DNA of 64,000 bases from Dendrobium chrysotoxum (Eukaryota > Streptophyta > Magnoliopsida > Asparagales > Orchidaceae): contig CM034315.1 of NCBI GenBank assembly GCA_019925795.1, positions 35,284,446-35,348,445 on the forward strand, read 5' to 3'. A program made the position numbers and the translations under genes. Each line of letters starts with the position of its first letter. Positions within the stretch are counted from its first letter, which is position 1. Shown piece after piece: positions 1 through 12,567 of this stretch. The notes under the pieces were generated by a model, which was given only the letters and a program-made list of their open reading frames with translations, ran no database searches and was not told the origin of the DNA.

Positions 1-631
1 TGTCCAAGGCAGCTGAATTCAGTAGACATCTATCCAATCTTTCAAGAATCCGAGCACCACCCATGTTGTTGTTACACCATGTGAATTTAGGACCTATAAC
101 TCTCAAATCATGGAGATCCATATTATTCATAAAACAGCTCATATCTTGCACTCCCTGAGACATAATGAACTTCTTACCTCCTCGCTTCTCTTCTTGAGAC
201 AAAATGCAATTAAAGTCCCCACCTATGATACAAGGAAGATTAAATTTTGAAATTCCTTCAAGATCACTCCACAATGTTCTCCTCTTCACATGATCATTAC
301 TGCCATAGGCTGAAGCTATGATCCACTTCCCAAGAGTGGCACAATTAAGTTCCCCTACCACAACTTGAGAAGAATCACTTAAAATAGAAAAAGAAACCAA
401 ATCCTTCCTCCAATAAACCACAATGCCTCCTGATAATCCAATTGCATGATGAATGAAAAAATCCCAATTGGTACAAATGAACCTATCAGATTCATGTCTA
501 TGAAAAGAAGAGATTTTGGTCTCAAGAAGGCCTACAAACATCACTTCATGCTCCTTAAAAAATTCCTTCAAGTAGTGAGAGGCTACACTCTTCTTAGCCC
601 CCCTACAATTCCAAAAAGCAATGGATGTCAT
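1..631 (-). pseudogene. LINE L ORF2 start: AP-like endonuclease domain (partial, runs off the left edge)
   Basis: The minus strand reads open from an ATG at 631-629 to the window edge, about 210 codons without a stop. It begins MTSIAFWNCRG, the usual start of plant L1 ORF2 endonuclease/exonuclease/phosphatase domains. Further on are LLETKI, SGGIVVYW, IIGGDFNCIL (metal-binding GDFN motif) and LERLDRCLLN. In L1 elements this domain nicks target DNA for target-primed reverse transcription; the reverse transcriptase would lie left of the window. The frame is open here, but ORF1 of the same copy is broken, so I call the element inactive. The ATG overlaps the ORF1 stop by one base (TAATGA). Confidence 0.9.
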
Positions 632-2856
632 TAGAGATAAGAATTGGGATTGCTCCCTTTCCTATCCTTAATCTTACTACCACCCTTCCTTCCATGACTA
701 ATAATATTATCCTTTCCTAAGGATTGCAATTCCTTATGTAGCTTGAACTCCGACTTATGATAGGGAGTACTTGAGTTCGCAGATAATCTCGAAGGAGTTA
801 CCTGAGTTCGCAAGAATCCCTTCCCAGCTTTATTAAAAGAAGAGGAAGGCAACCCTTCCTTGATATGTTCAAGCTTGTGATAATTGGTTTCCGACAGCAC
901 ACCACAATCAATGGTACACTTCTCTGTAGAATAAGCTGACTGCAACAAAGGATCAATACATACTTCCACCGCCTTATCCCCTGCACCAGAATCTTCATGA
1001 AAGCATTCCTGAACATCTAGAACCACGGCATTCTCAGATGTATTCAGAGGAACTCCCACGACAACTTCTCCCTCCTCAACTTCAATCTCACCCTCATAAC
1101 TTTTGTTTTCAATTACTAAACTATTATCATCAAGCTTCCTGGTAGTAACCAATTCCTCCACCACTTGATTGCTTAGACATTGAAATTTGTTGCCCAAACT
1201 CAAAGTATTTGGTTTAGGAGCAGAATTCCTCACCTTGGAATCACCATCATGTACCCCTAAAGCATCAGACAGTTTATTCACCCCTTCAAAACCAAAATCC
1301 AAGTTGTCCCCTTCATCCAAAGGCAAGGCTCCCCCTTTACTCCGCACAAGGTTTTCCATTACCAATTCATCAACTTTATCCTCCTTCTTTCCCAGACCTT
1401 TACCAGGATAAGGTTTAGGGACTCCAACAGCAGCAGCATGCTTGTTCAAAGGCCGCCTCTTCTCATTCACTTGATTGCTTACCCTTTTATTCCTTCTATA
1501 ATCCACATGAATCCAAGGGCCATAGGAGTCTATAGCCTCAAGCTCCCTAACTTCCAAAGTGAGACCCTTCTCAACTGAGTAAGAAGAAGCCTTACCCTTA
1601 TCCATCACCTCCACCCTCTTATAACCACAACCACCACTAACATGGCCTATCATGCCACAATCATAGTAAAAGGAAGAAATTCTTTCATACTCAACTTTCT
1701 GAAAGAACCTACCAGCCAATCTATCCAACCACACTCCCAATGGAAGAGGTTTGTCCAACTCCACTCGAACACAAACCCTCCCAAATTCCCTCCTCCCCCA
1801 ATTAAACATATTACCATCCACCATCAAAGGAACTCCTACCCTTGACGCTATCAAAGACACATTCTCCTCATCCCAACATTACAAAGGCAAGTGAGGCATT
1901 CTAATCCAAATAGGAGATGTCAAACCTTTTAAAGAGTTTGGAGAAAAATTAGTAGACCACCTCTCCATTCCAATAATGTGGTTATTGACAAACCAAGGGC
2001 CACCTGTTAGAACACCCTCCATTATCTCAACATTCTTGAAAGAACACAAATACCATCCTTTCCCGAGAGTTATAAAGTGAAATTGACCAAAAGCCATCCA
2101 TTAACGTCTCAAATTCCAAGCAACAACATGGGAAGGTAGTTCACTTCCAAACACCTTAGCAACCAAAGACCATTCGAGTTTCTTAGCATTCACAATTTCA
2201 GGGGCTTCAATCAATTTAACAGCTTTCCCATCCTTCGATAGAACCACCTTATCCTTATCAAAACTTAATTTGATATGAGCTATTTTCTTCCATGGATTAG
2301 TCACAATACCATCTGTAGCATTTCTCTGAGGCAAAACTGCAGGCACTCGAGAGGCATTTCCATCTAAACTCACATCAGCATTCCCTGAAGATCCTAAAGG
2401 CATCCCAATAAGATTATGATTATTTTGGTTAACCACATTCAGGATATTCGCATTTATCTTACTGTCTTTGATAGGGATTGCATTTTAATGAACAAACCAG
2501 TTAACGAAAATATTCATACAAGAAGATGAAGCATCAGGATCAAAATTATTTGCCGGAGAAAAGCTAAAATTCTTCAACAGACGAGCGGTCTTATAATAAC
2601 CATCCAAAGAGATTCTCTTACCCTTACCATCCACATACTTTGGGCAAAGATGAGTATCTTCAACATTGAAAATGATAATTCCTACATTTGACTTTCGTCT
2701 ATGAATAATAAAAGAACCATGAACTTCACAACAGCGAACACCACCGTGAAATCCTTGAAACTCTTTTGTAATCAGATCAATACCATGAATCCTTTAAAAC
2801 TCTTCAGTAATATTCGAAACCACAGATGGAGATGGCTGGTGGCCATCTTCCGCCAT
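631..2856 (-). pseudogene. LINE L ORF1: DUF4283 / zinc-knuckle RNA-binding protein, four in-frame stops
   Basis: From an ATG at 2856-2854 (MAEDGHQPSPSV) one minus frame runs about 741 codons to a TAA at 633-631, with TAA stops at 2796-2794, 2487-2485, 2103-2101 and 1881-1879 and no frameshift. Codons about 220-350 form a DUF4283-type domain (EWSLVAKVFG, GGPWFVNNHIIGMERW, SPIWIRMPHLPL, then WDEENVSLIASRVG). A CCHC knuckle follows (DCGMIGHVSGGC), whose expected first Cys is Tyr (TAC). The remainder is an acidic, low-complexity linker ending NPNSYL. Such ORF1 proteins bind LINE RNA. At least 1881 and 2103 fit CAA-to-TAA changes at conserved Gln positions. The long frame without indels suggests decay by point mutation only. 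Confidence 0.85.
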
Positions 2857-2965
2857 GAACGCAGCCTCAGCTGGAAAATCGAGGGAACCGCAAAGGAGGA
2901 TAATTTAAAAACTAGTTATTTTCTCTCTCTAAAAATGTGGAGCTTCACTCTCTTATATTTTTCTA

Positions 2966-2990
2966 AAGTTGGGACCACTCATGTTATATT
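2966..2990 (+). mobile_element. 25-bp left fragment of Copia element C
   Basis: Read on the plus strand, the end of this piece encodes GTTHVIF. This aligns with the integrase-RT linker of elements A and B (ETTHIIFDES). The C sequence resumes at 25949 on the far side of A. Together these place the A insertion inside the pol gene of C. Confidence 0.7.
2986..2990. repeat. Left target-site duplication of element A
   Basis: ATATT immediately left of the A LTR, matched by GTATT at 25944-25948 (one transition). Five base pairs is the usual Copia duplication. Confidence 0.7.
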
Positions 2991-4604
2991 TGAAAGTGCA
3001 AATAGGTTGTTAGACCTATTAATTACATTCCTAGGCTAACCAAGAGGGGAGGGTGAATTGGTACTTTTAAAATTTTCTTGGAATTTTGGAAAATTTTTAA
3101 TCACAATATAAAGCAAATCATACTGTATGATTTCAATTCGTATTATACGAACAAAGATAATCTTTGATGCTTTTCAATCACAAAAAATAAAATACAATGC
3201 AGTAAGAAAATGCAATAATTAAAAAATAGAATAGAGAGCACCAGATTTTATAGTGGTTCGGTCAAACTCGACCTACAACCAGTCCCTAGATACTCCTTCT
3301 CTAGGTATTGCACTATATCAAAGTGACTCTCCTTTAGCCCCCACAATAAGGTGGAGAACCCTTTATAAACTCTCTTCCACTAAATCCCGATGCGGTAGAG
3401 AACGGATGTCCTTTTTCACCCTCCTGGTGAAGGCAGAGAACCAACATCCTTTCACACCCTCTCGGTGTAAGTAGAGAACCCACTTATCCTTTCATACCCT
3501 CCTGGTGTCGGCAGAGAACCAATCGTCCTTTTTTACCCTCCAAGTGATGGCAGAGAACCAGAAACCTCTCGAATAATTCTCTTGTAAGAGCCTCCAAAGC
3601 GATTAGGAAGATGCTTGAAGTACAAACAATGAGATCCTCACTATTGGATAACCTTGTGAATCCCCTCACAATTCTCTCTTCAAAGATCTCACAAAACTCT
3701 CTCCCAAACACACTCCCAATCACTCTCCCTTTCACTCTCAAGAATAATTTTCGTAGAGGATTTTTCGTCCAGTCAGTTTTAAGACCTTTAAATACTTATG
3801 ACAAGAAAAACTGTCCAAAAATTGAAATTTTAAGTTTCACGTGTGTAGATCATCCCGTACGATCTCATATTGTACTGTATGAATAGTTTAAAAAATTTAA
3901 TGATCTGTCCCGTACGATCTAGTAAGAACCATTCAGAGCCGTTTGTACCAATAGTTTGTCCCGTATGAACTTTGAGACGAACGAGTCAGAGCTCTTCGTA
4001 CAATCATTTCATCCCATACGAACCTTGAGAAAAATAAATCAAAGCCGTTCGTACGATCATTTCATCCCGTACGAACCTTGAGACGAACAATTCAAAGTCA
4101 TTTGTACGATCATTTCAACCCGTACAAACATGTCGTACGATGTATTCAGAGCCATTCGTACAGTAAATCCTTATGTACGAAGGTAACTTCATACTGTATG
4201 AACTAGACTTAGAAAAATTTTCATGCAGACAGGCTCATTGTGGAGGATATACAATACAGATCGTCCCGTACAATCCAATATCATATTGTACGATTAGTTT
4301 TAAAAATTAAGTTTTTCACTCCTCCATTGTGTGTGTGCACAGTTATCTAACTTACAAACACACTCTCTCAGACTCAAGGAAAAACAAAAATACAGACTTC
4401 ACTCAAAATAAATATTATCAAATGAACTTGAAGTCTTCAGTAGCATGGAGTGTGAATTTCCTGAAAAATAAGTTAGTACACACAAAAAGAAAAACTCCAA
4501 TATTTATTAGGAGAAGAATAAAACAAACAATAGGCTTTTGAAATCATCAAAAATAACTTGTATCAGAATTAACTTGAAAGAACAGATTTGCACAAATCAT
4601 AACA
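2991..4604 (-). repeat. 3' LTR of element A
   Basis: Bounded by TGAAAGTG and CATAACA and paired with 12568-13972 plus 25738-25943 (about 1611 bp without B). It contains a tandem array of about 39-bp units near 3390-3570 (GGCAGAGAACC core), a promoter-like segment containing TTATAGTGGTTCGG near 3250, and about 66-bp imperfect repeats at 3950-4140 built on the palindrome GTACGAAC/GTTCGTAC. Confidence 0.9.
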
Positions 4605-4618
4605 ATCTCCCGCTTTTT
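4605..4618 (-). promoter_or_regulatory. Polypurine tract of element A
   Basis: AAAAAGCGGGAGAT on the minus strand, directly upstream of the LTR start TGTTATGATT. It primes plus-strand DNA synthesis. It differs from the PPT of B by one purine-to-pyrimidine change (C inside the G run). Confidence 0.8.
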
Positions 4619-5961
4619 GATGATGGCAAAACCTTTATTGTTTGAGTTAACAATTAAATTCACGTTTCTCCTAAGCTTCCATTAAGAGTTAGCTCCCACT
4701 AAATAAATGATCTCCTAAGTTTCCCCTAAAGAATTGACCTATCCTAAACAAGGGATAAGAGGAGGTTAGTAGGAATCAACGGAGGGAAGAGGAGGAAAAG
4801 AACAAACAAAATACGTACATACAAGTACTTGTACCACACATAACATGAATAACATGAATACAAGTACATGTACATACACATGCAAAATAAAAAAAAATAC
4901 CACACATAATATGACATCATAACATGCAACAAGACTAACATGGAACAACACATAGCATGCAACAAGCAAGTCAAATAATACAAAACTCCCCCTTTTGACA
5001 ACAATAAAAAGGGAAGACACTCAAAAGAGTTGAGGATTTAAATAATGTTAAAAGACGATTAACTACAATATTAAAATCAAATGCATAAAGTAAAGACTCA
5101 AAATGGTTTATATCACATTTTATAATAAAGAGAAGAAAAGTTGATCTTTAGCAGTAATGTAATAGACAGATTAAGTAACCATAACTATTTCACAAATGAT
5201 GAAAGAAAATTACCAAATTTCTAAGTCAAATGTGATGATTAATGAGTTATGAAATTTGAGAAAATATTAAAGGAAAGAATAATTGATGACATTGTGGCGA
5301 TATTGTGTATCTTTTCAAATGTTTGGGCTAATTTTGTGCCTCTTAATAATTTTGGCGACATTGCGCATCTTTTACTATATGGCACACTTTGTGCATCTTT
5401 TTCAATTTTTGGCTCATATTGTTTTGACAAAATAAAATTCTTTCCAACAACACAATCCCTTAATCACTTGTATAATAATGAACACATTGATATAGAAATT
5501 AAGAGTAATATTAAGATATCAAATATACAATAATTTAGGCCAAGTAACACATGTCTAAAATAAGATAAAGTAAGATCTTCAAATATACACCCAATCATAA
5601 TAAAATTTAAATATTTTGAGAAATTAAATTTTTGCTTGGAAATTTCTATTGTAATTCAAATTCAGTTAACATTTTATAAATTTGATCAACTACATTCGAG
5701 TGTTCAAGATTAGTAAATTTCCAGTCATAGTCATAATCATAGAATAATATGCATTAAACTTGAACTTCTTCATTCCATAATGGTCCACATATATGAAATA
5801 GCAAGCTTTTACATTCAAATCAATCACATAAGATAAAGCTTGCTAACACAAATATCATCCATACAACTACCACAGAAAAATAACAAAAACTAGAAACACA
5901 ACAATCACATTCTCAAAGAATAGCAGAGCAAAGACCAAGCCAAGCAACAAGAAAAACTTCC
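4619..5961 (-). other. 3' untranslated region of element A
   Basis: About 1.3 kb of AT-rich non-coding DNA between the extra ORF and the PPT. It aligns along its length with 15921-17295 of B, including TTTTGGCGACATTGCGCATC-like repeats near 5290-5400. No gene is seen. Confidence 0.7.
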
Positions 5962-7053
5962 CTAATAGTCTGCGGGAGCCTGATCTAGAGGCGGTGGAGG
6001 AGCGGCAAACATAGCAACGTAGCTATTGAAGGTTGTAATGTTGGTGTTTACCGACTTGAATTGATCTCGAATCCACACCCTATCCTCATTATATTGATCA
6101 TCCTGTCGCTTCAAGTGCGCCTCCATATTATCGAACCTTTGATCAAGCTTATCAAAATGTTGGACCATATCCTGATAGAAGTTTTGGTTGGGTCCAAGTG
6201 CAGGTGCAGGAGTAGGTGTAGGTTCATCCTCAGAACTATTTACATTTTTATCTTTCCTAAAAAGTGCCTGAAAAGAAGCATCAATAAAGTAGAGTGGTAT
6301 TTCAAAAGGTCTGTTAGGGTGGACCAAATTATACTTCTTTTCAAGAATGTAATAAATCATATGACCAAGGGCAATATTCTTCTTTCTCTCCACACTAGGA
6401 TGGCCAATATCGATGAAGGAATATAGATAGTCCAAAATTAAATAGGCTTTATTAATGGGTTGGCCAGTCATAATCAAGTAAGTGACAGTAGAAAGAAGAG
6501 GGGTCATGTTTACTCTATCCCCGGCCTTGGGAATGATGGAGGTCCTAAGAACATTTTGGATTATTCGAGCATTTTATTTCAAGGAGTCAACTCAAGGATA
6601 GTGAGTAGGTTGGCTTATACCTCTAATGACTTGATGGACTTTGGACCAAACATAGTCCGATCGAGAAGTTAGAGTATGTGCCCATATTCCCAGAGTTTTT
6701 AGATGAAAATATTCTCAGAGGTCCTCCTTGATTATTTCAACTCTTTATTTTACGACGTAGGAAGAGATTCTAGTATGGTCCAGATTAAAAGTCATGTTGG
6801 CCAAAAACACATGGAAAAAATCTTTGTTGTATACAAAGATCAGAGTGACAAGGAAAGAAAACTGAGTAGAGTCAAATAGTGGCATTACTGCAAAGTGAAG
6901 ATTTTCTTGCAGTAGAATGCGGGAAGGGGTAATTTTAGATGCGGCATACCTATAATATGCCTCCTCATTTTGAGCACTTAAGAAGTTATCATCCCAATCC
7001 CTCCTAGATGATGAACCTCTAGATTGACGAGCTCTCTTTTCGCTTCCTAACAT
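5962..7053 (-). pseudogene. Element A extra ORF between pol and 3' LTR (plant-transposon-protein-like)
   Basis: One minus frame of about 363 codons runs from ATG 7053 (MLGSEKRARQSRG) to a TAG at 5964-5962, with stops at 6747 (TAA), 6717 (TGA), 6594 (TGA) and 6576 (TAA). The middle (RIIQNVLRTSIIPKAGD, then VTYLIMTGQPINKAYLILDY) resembles the putative plant transposon protein family seen in plant retroelements. It is followed by a proline/alanine hinge (EDEPTPTPAPALGPNQ), a coiled-coil-like heptad stretch (FDKLDQRFDNMEAHLKRQDD) and a proline-rich tail. No signal peptide or membrane segment is visible, so it occupies the env position of Sireviruses without looking like an envelope. Homologues are in B and C. 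Confidence 0.75.
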
Positions 7054-7702
7054 ATCTTTTTTTATGCTCTGAAGGTTTTGAAAATGAAAGTGAAATGAAA
7101 GAAAATGACCCTCCTTTTTTATAAAAAATGATCAATCATACTGTTCGAAAAAAATTTGTACGGGATGAAATAAATTTTGTCCAGGATGAATTACATTTCG
7201 TACGAGACGAACGAAAATGGTCAAAAATGAAACAGCTTTTCGTAAACTACCCTTCTTAGGGCATCCTTTTGTACAAGCTTTTTGACTTCATGATCGTACA
7301 GAAGATGATGTGTTCGTCTGAGATGATCAGGATATTAAAGGATCGTTCAGGCGATGGTTAGGTTCATCCTTATCCAAATTAAAGCATGGATTGTACAAAT
7401 GAAGACATGTTCATACGTACGTTCAACAATAATAACTGACACTAATCGTAAACCTACCCCATTCGTACAGACGAATCTTGTACAATTGTACAGTACGATG
7501 ACATCATCATACAGTACGAACAGACAAAGAAAATACAGTTTCGTCACTCCAACTCTATAGGTTTTCAACACTAAAATAAAGACTAACACAAGACAAAATT
7601 TTCAATTTTTTAAAGAAGACACACAAGATAACCACAAAACATAATAAACTAGAAACAAACAAACTAATAAACACATACAAAACAAATTTGTAGAATTTTC
7701 AA
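7054..7702 (-). other. Spacer between pol and the extra ORF of element A
   Basis: Non-coding, AT-rich, and dense in GTACG/CGTAC-type motifs (for example TTTCGTACGAGACGAACG near 7195) that also occur in the LTRs. The matching spacer in B is 18390-19021. It may carry a subgenomic promoter or splice signals for the extra ORF, but I see no defined signal. Confidence 0.5.
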
Positions 7703-10700
7703 TCAAGTATTAAGATCAATCACACCTAGCCTTGTCCTTAACATGCTAAAAGTGTCAAAAGCTAAGTATTTTGTGAAAATATCTGCAAGTTGATCTTTAG
7801 TAGCGATATGATGTAGTTTAATTTCCCTTTTTGCTATATGATCTCTTATGAAATGATACCTTATATCTATATGCTTTGTTCTAGAATTTTGAATAGAGTT
7901 TTTTGAAATGAAAATGGCACTAGCGTTGTTACAAAAGATTGGAATTATACCAATAGAAAATCCTAAGTCAACTAATTGTTGTTTCAACCAAAGCATCTGT
8001 GCAATATAACTCCCTAAGGTAATATATTCTGCTTCAGCTGTAGAAAGTGCTATTGAACTTTGTTTCCTACTGGACCAAGAAGCTAAAGAATTTCTAATGA
8101 ATTGGCAAGTCCCAGAAGTACTCTTCCGATCAACCCTACAGCCAGCAAAATTAGAATCTGAGTATCCAATTATTTCAAAAGAAGAACTATTCTTTAGATA
8201 CCAAATCCCTAAATTTTGAGTTCCCAAAAGATATCTCAATATTCTTTTCATTGCTATCAAATATAATTCTTTTGGATGAGATTGAAAACTAACACATAAA
8301 TAAATAATAAATATAATGTCTGGTCAGCTAGCAGTCAAGTAAAGCAAAGATCTAATTATTCCTCTAAACTTCTTTTGATCAACAGATTTTCTCTTAAGAT
8401 CTTTATCTAATAGTACTAAGGAACTCATGGGTGTAGTTACTAGTTTAGCATTATCCATTTCATACTTTTTGAGAATGACCTTAACATACTTAGACTGACT
8501 AAAAAAAGTTCCTTTCTCATTTTACTTTATGCTAAAACCAAGAAAATAATACAAGTCACCCATCAAACTCATCTCAAATACACTACTCATTATTTTTTAA
8601 AATTCATCACAAAAAGATTTATCAGTTGATCCAAAAATGATGTCATCCATATATATTTATACAATGAGTATTTCATTATCTACTCTTTTCAAAAACAGAG
8701 TGGTATCAACACTTCCCTTAACAAATGATTCATTTAATAAAAAAGTGCTTAACCTCTCATACCAAGCTCTAGGTGCTTGTTTTAGTCCATATAATGCATT
8801 TTTCAATTTGAAAACATGATTAAAGAATTTAGAATTTTCAATGCCTGGAGGTTGCTCAACATAAATATCCTCTTCTATCATCCCATTCAAAAAGACACTT
8901 TTAACATCCATTTGATAAAATTTAAAATCTTTAAAATAGGCAAAGGCTAATAACACCCTAATTCTATTAAGTCTTGCTACAGGGGCAAATGTCTTCTCAA
9001 AATCAATTTCTTCTATTTGATTATACCCCTTAGCTACCAATCTAGCCTTATTTCTTATAACAACTCATGAATCATTCATTTTATTTTTGAACACCCACTT
9101 AGTCTCAACTATACTTTGATCTTTTGGCCATTCAATTAGCTCCCAAACATCATTTCTTTTAAATTGATTTAATTCTTCCTATATGGCCAGAATCCAAAAT
9201 TCATCCAAAAATGCTTGATCTATATTAGTGGGTTCAATCATGGAAATAAAAGCTGAATGATTTACTTCTTTCCTTAAACCACACCTACTCCTAACTCCTT
9301 CACTTGGTTCTCCGAAAATCAACTCTTTAGGATGACTTCTAATAAATTTTTATTCTTTAGGCAAATGGTTTTCTTCTTGTTTTTCAACCTTTTGATTTTC
9401 AAGTTTTTGGGTTACCTTCTCAACCTCATCATCATCTAATTTAGACCCTTCACTATTATAAGATTCATCAAAAATAATATGAGTGGTCTCCTAAACTACC
9501 AATATTCTTTTATTAAAAACTCTATAGGATTTTCCAACACTTGAATAACCTAGAAAGATTCTTTTGTCAGATTTGAGATCAAATGTTTCTAAGAGAGTTA
9601 TATCATTATTGTGAATGAACACTTTACATCTAAAAATATATAGATGTGAGAGATTGGGACTTCTACCTTTAAGAAGTTCATAGGGTGTCTTATTTAATTT
9701 AGATCTAATGTACACCCTATTCAACACATAGCACGTTGTGCTAACTGCTTCAGCCCAAAAATATTTTGGAAGTGAATATTCTGCCAACATGGCTCTAACA
9801 GTTTTAATTAATGTCTTGTTCTTTCTTTCTGCAGCTCCATTTTATTGAGGTGTCCTAGAAGCTGAGAAGTTGTGTTCAATCCCATGAGATTTGCAAAAAT
9901 CATCAAACAATTCATTTTCAAATTCTCCCCCATAGTCACTTTGGATAGTTACAATTTCAAAAACTAGTTTTCTTTGAATCCAAGTGGCAAAATCTCTAAA
10001 CTCCCCAAATGATTCACTCTTATGATTCAAAAATCTAATCCAGGTGAATCTAGAATAATCATCCATAATTACATACCCAAATCTTTTTCCCCCTAGACTT
10101 AAGGTACTAACAGGTCCAAATAGATCCATATGAAGAATTTCTAAGGGCTTGCTTGTCCTAATTTCCTTGATTGAACTGAAAGAGGATCTGACTTATTTTC
10201 CTAATAGGCATGCATCACACAAATGATCTTTAGTAAAGTCTAATTTGGGTACACCTCTAACTAGCTCCTTTTGGATGATTTTTCTAAGATTTCTCATACT
10301 AGCATGATAAAGCCTTCTATGCCATAACCATGATTCATCAGATACAGTTTTCAAACAAAGAGCAGTAGAAGGTTTTACAGAGTTCAAATCTAGCATGTAA
10401 ATATTATTCACTCTATCACCATTTAACACAATAGTTCCATTTTTACTCCTAACACAACTATAAGGCAAGAATTTTATATGATAACTTTTGTCACACAATT
10501 AACCTATGCTCAACATATTGTGTTTTAAGCCTTCAACCAACAAAATATTTTCAATCACAAAATTTTTAGAATTTCCCATTATACATATACCTACCACTCT
10601 CTTGGTAGTATTGTCTCCAAGTGTAACCTTGCCTCCATTCCTGGCTTCCAGCGTTATAAATTATTTTGCATCTCCAGTCATATGCTTTGAGTAGCCACTG

Positions 10701-10720
10701 TCCAGGTACCAAATACTCTC
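7703..10720 (-). pseudogene. pol: Element A pol: protease, integrase, reverse transcriptase, RNase H (broken)
   Basis: Domains in minus-strand order. Protease near 10700 (WYLDSGYSKHMTGD, catalytic DSG). Integrase zinc region at 10193-10498 (WHRRLYH ... CDACLLGK), then the core at 9842-10129 (MDLFGP, QSDYGGEFEN) and ERKNKTLIKT. RT at about 8600-9060 (DFEKTFAPVARL, YGLKQAPRAWYERL, YMDD box at about 8640-8655). RNase H at 7703-8260 (SDSNFAGCRVDRKSTSG, SSIALSTAEAEY, ADIFTK) ending with a stop at 7703. In-frame stops include 10661-10663, 10499-10501, 10193-10195, 9842-9844, 8657-8659 and 8522-8524; all six are also stops in element B. YMDD is intact although the copy cannot be translated through. 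Confidence 0.9.
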
Positions 10721-10905
10721 ATGAGGTCTTATGTGAGAGCGAACCAACAAAATTATCAAATGTTATACTTGGGAACCCAAATAAGTTTGGGTTCACCTCT
10801 AGACAATTTTAAAATAGATGCATATGTGATATGCTATGATTTATGCATCTTAGATCTCCACAGTAGATGTGTTCTACGAAGAATAGTACAGGTGTGAGAA
10901 ATATG

Positions 10906-12509
10906 TCATATCATACCACAAGAAAAATACTTCACTCCTGGAAAAGGATTCACCAATCTATTTGTCCTATTAGATCCTCTCTTAGATTTTGAATTAGTGG
11001 ACTTGTGGTAGGTTTTATGAAAATCTTCTAGTTTAGGTGGAATCCTCTTTTTCTCAAGTGCTTTTAATTTAACTTTAAGGAATGCATTTGCACTTTCTAG
11101 AATCGAATTATCAATCTTCAACTTATGTTCTCTACTATCCGATTCATCCATAAATATTTTAAAACTATTTTCAAGTTCATTGTGTGATGATTTTAAAATT
11201 TTATGTTGTTTATTCAAATCATTAAATTCATCCAATAAAGTCATATGGTTGCTATCAATTAAAGCATGATCTTTCCTAAGGATTTTATATTCTTTTTGTA
11301 GCTCTTGATAATCCAAATTTAATTTGGCATGTAATTTCTTTGGTTTCCTATATGCAGAATGAATGCGTTCGGAAACTTCAAATAATTCTTCACATCTTAA
11401 ATCACATACCTCATCTTGATCAGAATGATCAAGATTGTCAGCCATTAAGCACAAATTTATGACTTCCTCTTCAGGTGCTGTTTCTGAAGAATCTGAAGCT
11501 GAGTCCGCCCAAAATGCTCATTGAAGTCTCTTCTTGCCCTTTCTATCCTTTAGTTTCTCCTCAGCTTTCTCCTTGCTAGGATTAGCCTTGAGATTGGGGC
11601 AATCCATTTTTATGTGTCCTGGCTTCCTGTATTCATAACAAATAACATCATTAGAAGCCTTAACATTTTTATGAAACTTACCTTTGTTCCATTGTTGGCG
11701 TCTTCTCTACTTCCTCTTTAGGAAACTTCTAAATTTCCTTGTCATCAAGGCAATATCTTCCTCATCTTCATGTAGTGACTGATCACTATCTGAATCATCC
11801 ACCTTTAAAGCTATGTTCTTCTCCTTTTGCTTGTCACCTACATCAATCTGTCTTTGAGTCACAGATTGCTCGTAAGCAATTAGTGATCCAAGAAGATTGT
11901 CAATAGAATAGACATTTAAATCTTTCGATTCAGTTATTACGGTTATCTTTGCATCATAAGCAGTAGGTAAGCAACGAAATATTTTGTTTACTTTTTCAGA
12001 ATTTATTAATTCCATACCTAAGGTATGCAATGAAGTGGCTATATGTGTAAAATGTGTATACATGTTTGAGATTAATTCATTCGGTTTCATGTGAAAGAGT
12101 TCATAATCGTGCAAAAGAATGTTCAACCTAGTTTGCTTCACTTTATTTGTACCTTCATACGTAATGTAAAGTCTATCCCATATTTTTTTTCTAGATTTAT
12201 AAGTAGAAACACGCATATAGTCTTCAGATTTAAGAGCACGGAAAAAACTATTCAAGCATTTTGCATTTAATTGTGCTAACTCCCTTTCTTCTAAAGTCTA
12301 ATCAGCAAATGGCATTTTAACTCTTATGCCATCTACAAGTCTAGTAGGTGTAGTGTAACCATCCTGAACTAACATCCAAATGCAATAATCAAGAGATTAC
12401 AGAAAATAGGCATACGAGTTTTCCAGAAATCAAACGGAATGTTTTCAAACAAAGGTGGCCTAGTGAACGAGTAACCTTCTAACGTGTTTTGGTTTCTAAA
12501 ACTAGCCAT
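10906..12509 (-). pseudogene. gag: Element A gag (UBN2-type nucleocapsid with long coiled C-terminus), broken
   Basis: It begins at ATG 12509 (MASFRNQNTLEGYSFTRPPL). The UBN2-like gag domain is at 11707-12255 (KKIWDRLYITYEGTNKVKQT, IFRCLPTAYDAKITVI). A knuckle near 11650 reads CYEYRKPGHIKMDC, so the second zinc Cys is replaced by Tyr. A long, charged, coiled-coil-like C-terminal region at 10906-11454 follows (LDYQELQKEYKILRKD), as in Sirevirus gags. Stops include TAG at the W of a D-W-T motif (about 12300), TAG near 11708, and TGA at 11518-11520. The latter is also present in B. Confidence 0.85.
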
Positions 12510-12552
12510 GATCGAATTTCAAAAAGTAATCTAAACAGTGATTTTTGAAATA

Positions 12553-12565
12553 GGCTCTGATACCA
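12553..12565 (-). promoter_or_regulatory. Primer binding site of element A (initiator tRNA-Met)
   Basis: TGGTATCAGAGCC on the minus strand, 2 nt inside the 5' LTR. It is the standard plant Copia PBS, complementary to the 3' end of initiator tRNA-Met. Confidence 0.92.
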
Positions 12566-12567
12566 CT

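Larger units (their letters stand above)
1..2965 (-). mobile_element. LINE L, L1-type non-LTR retrotransposon, 5' half
   Basis: The element holds ORF1, the start of ORF2 and about 110 bp of 5' leader (2857-2965) that is rich in AGAGAG on the minus strand. Its 5' end abuts a 25-bp piece of Copia element C (2966-2990), so the LINE probably inserted into C. Its 3' end and target duplication lie left of the window. The exact 5' boundary is uncertain by about 10 bp. Confidence 0.8.

Noticed and set aside
5239..5533. Short frames in the 3' UTRs of A and B (5239-5533, 16534-16822)
   Set aside because: They arise from a tandem TTTTGGCGACATTGCGCATC-type repeat and have no conserved frame between A and B.
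5962..7053. True retroviral-type envelope gene in element A
   Set aside because: No signal peptide, transmembrane span or cleavage motif; only the position is env-like.
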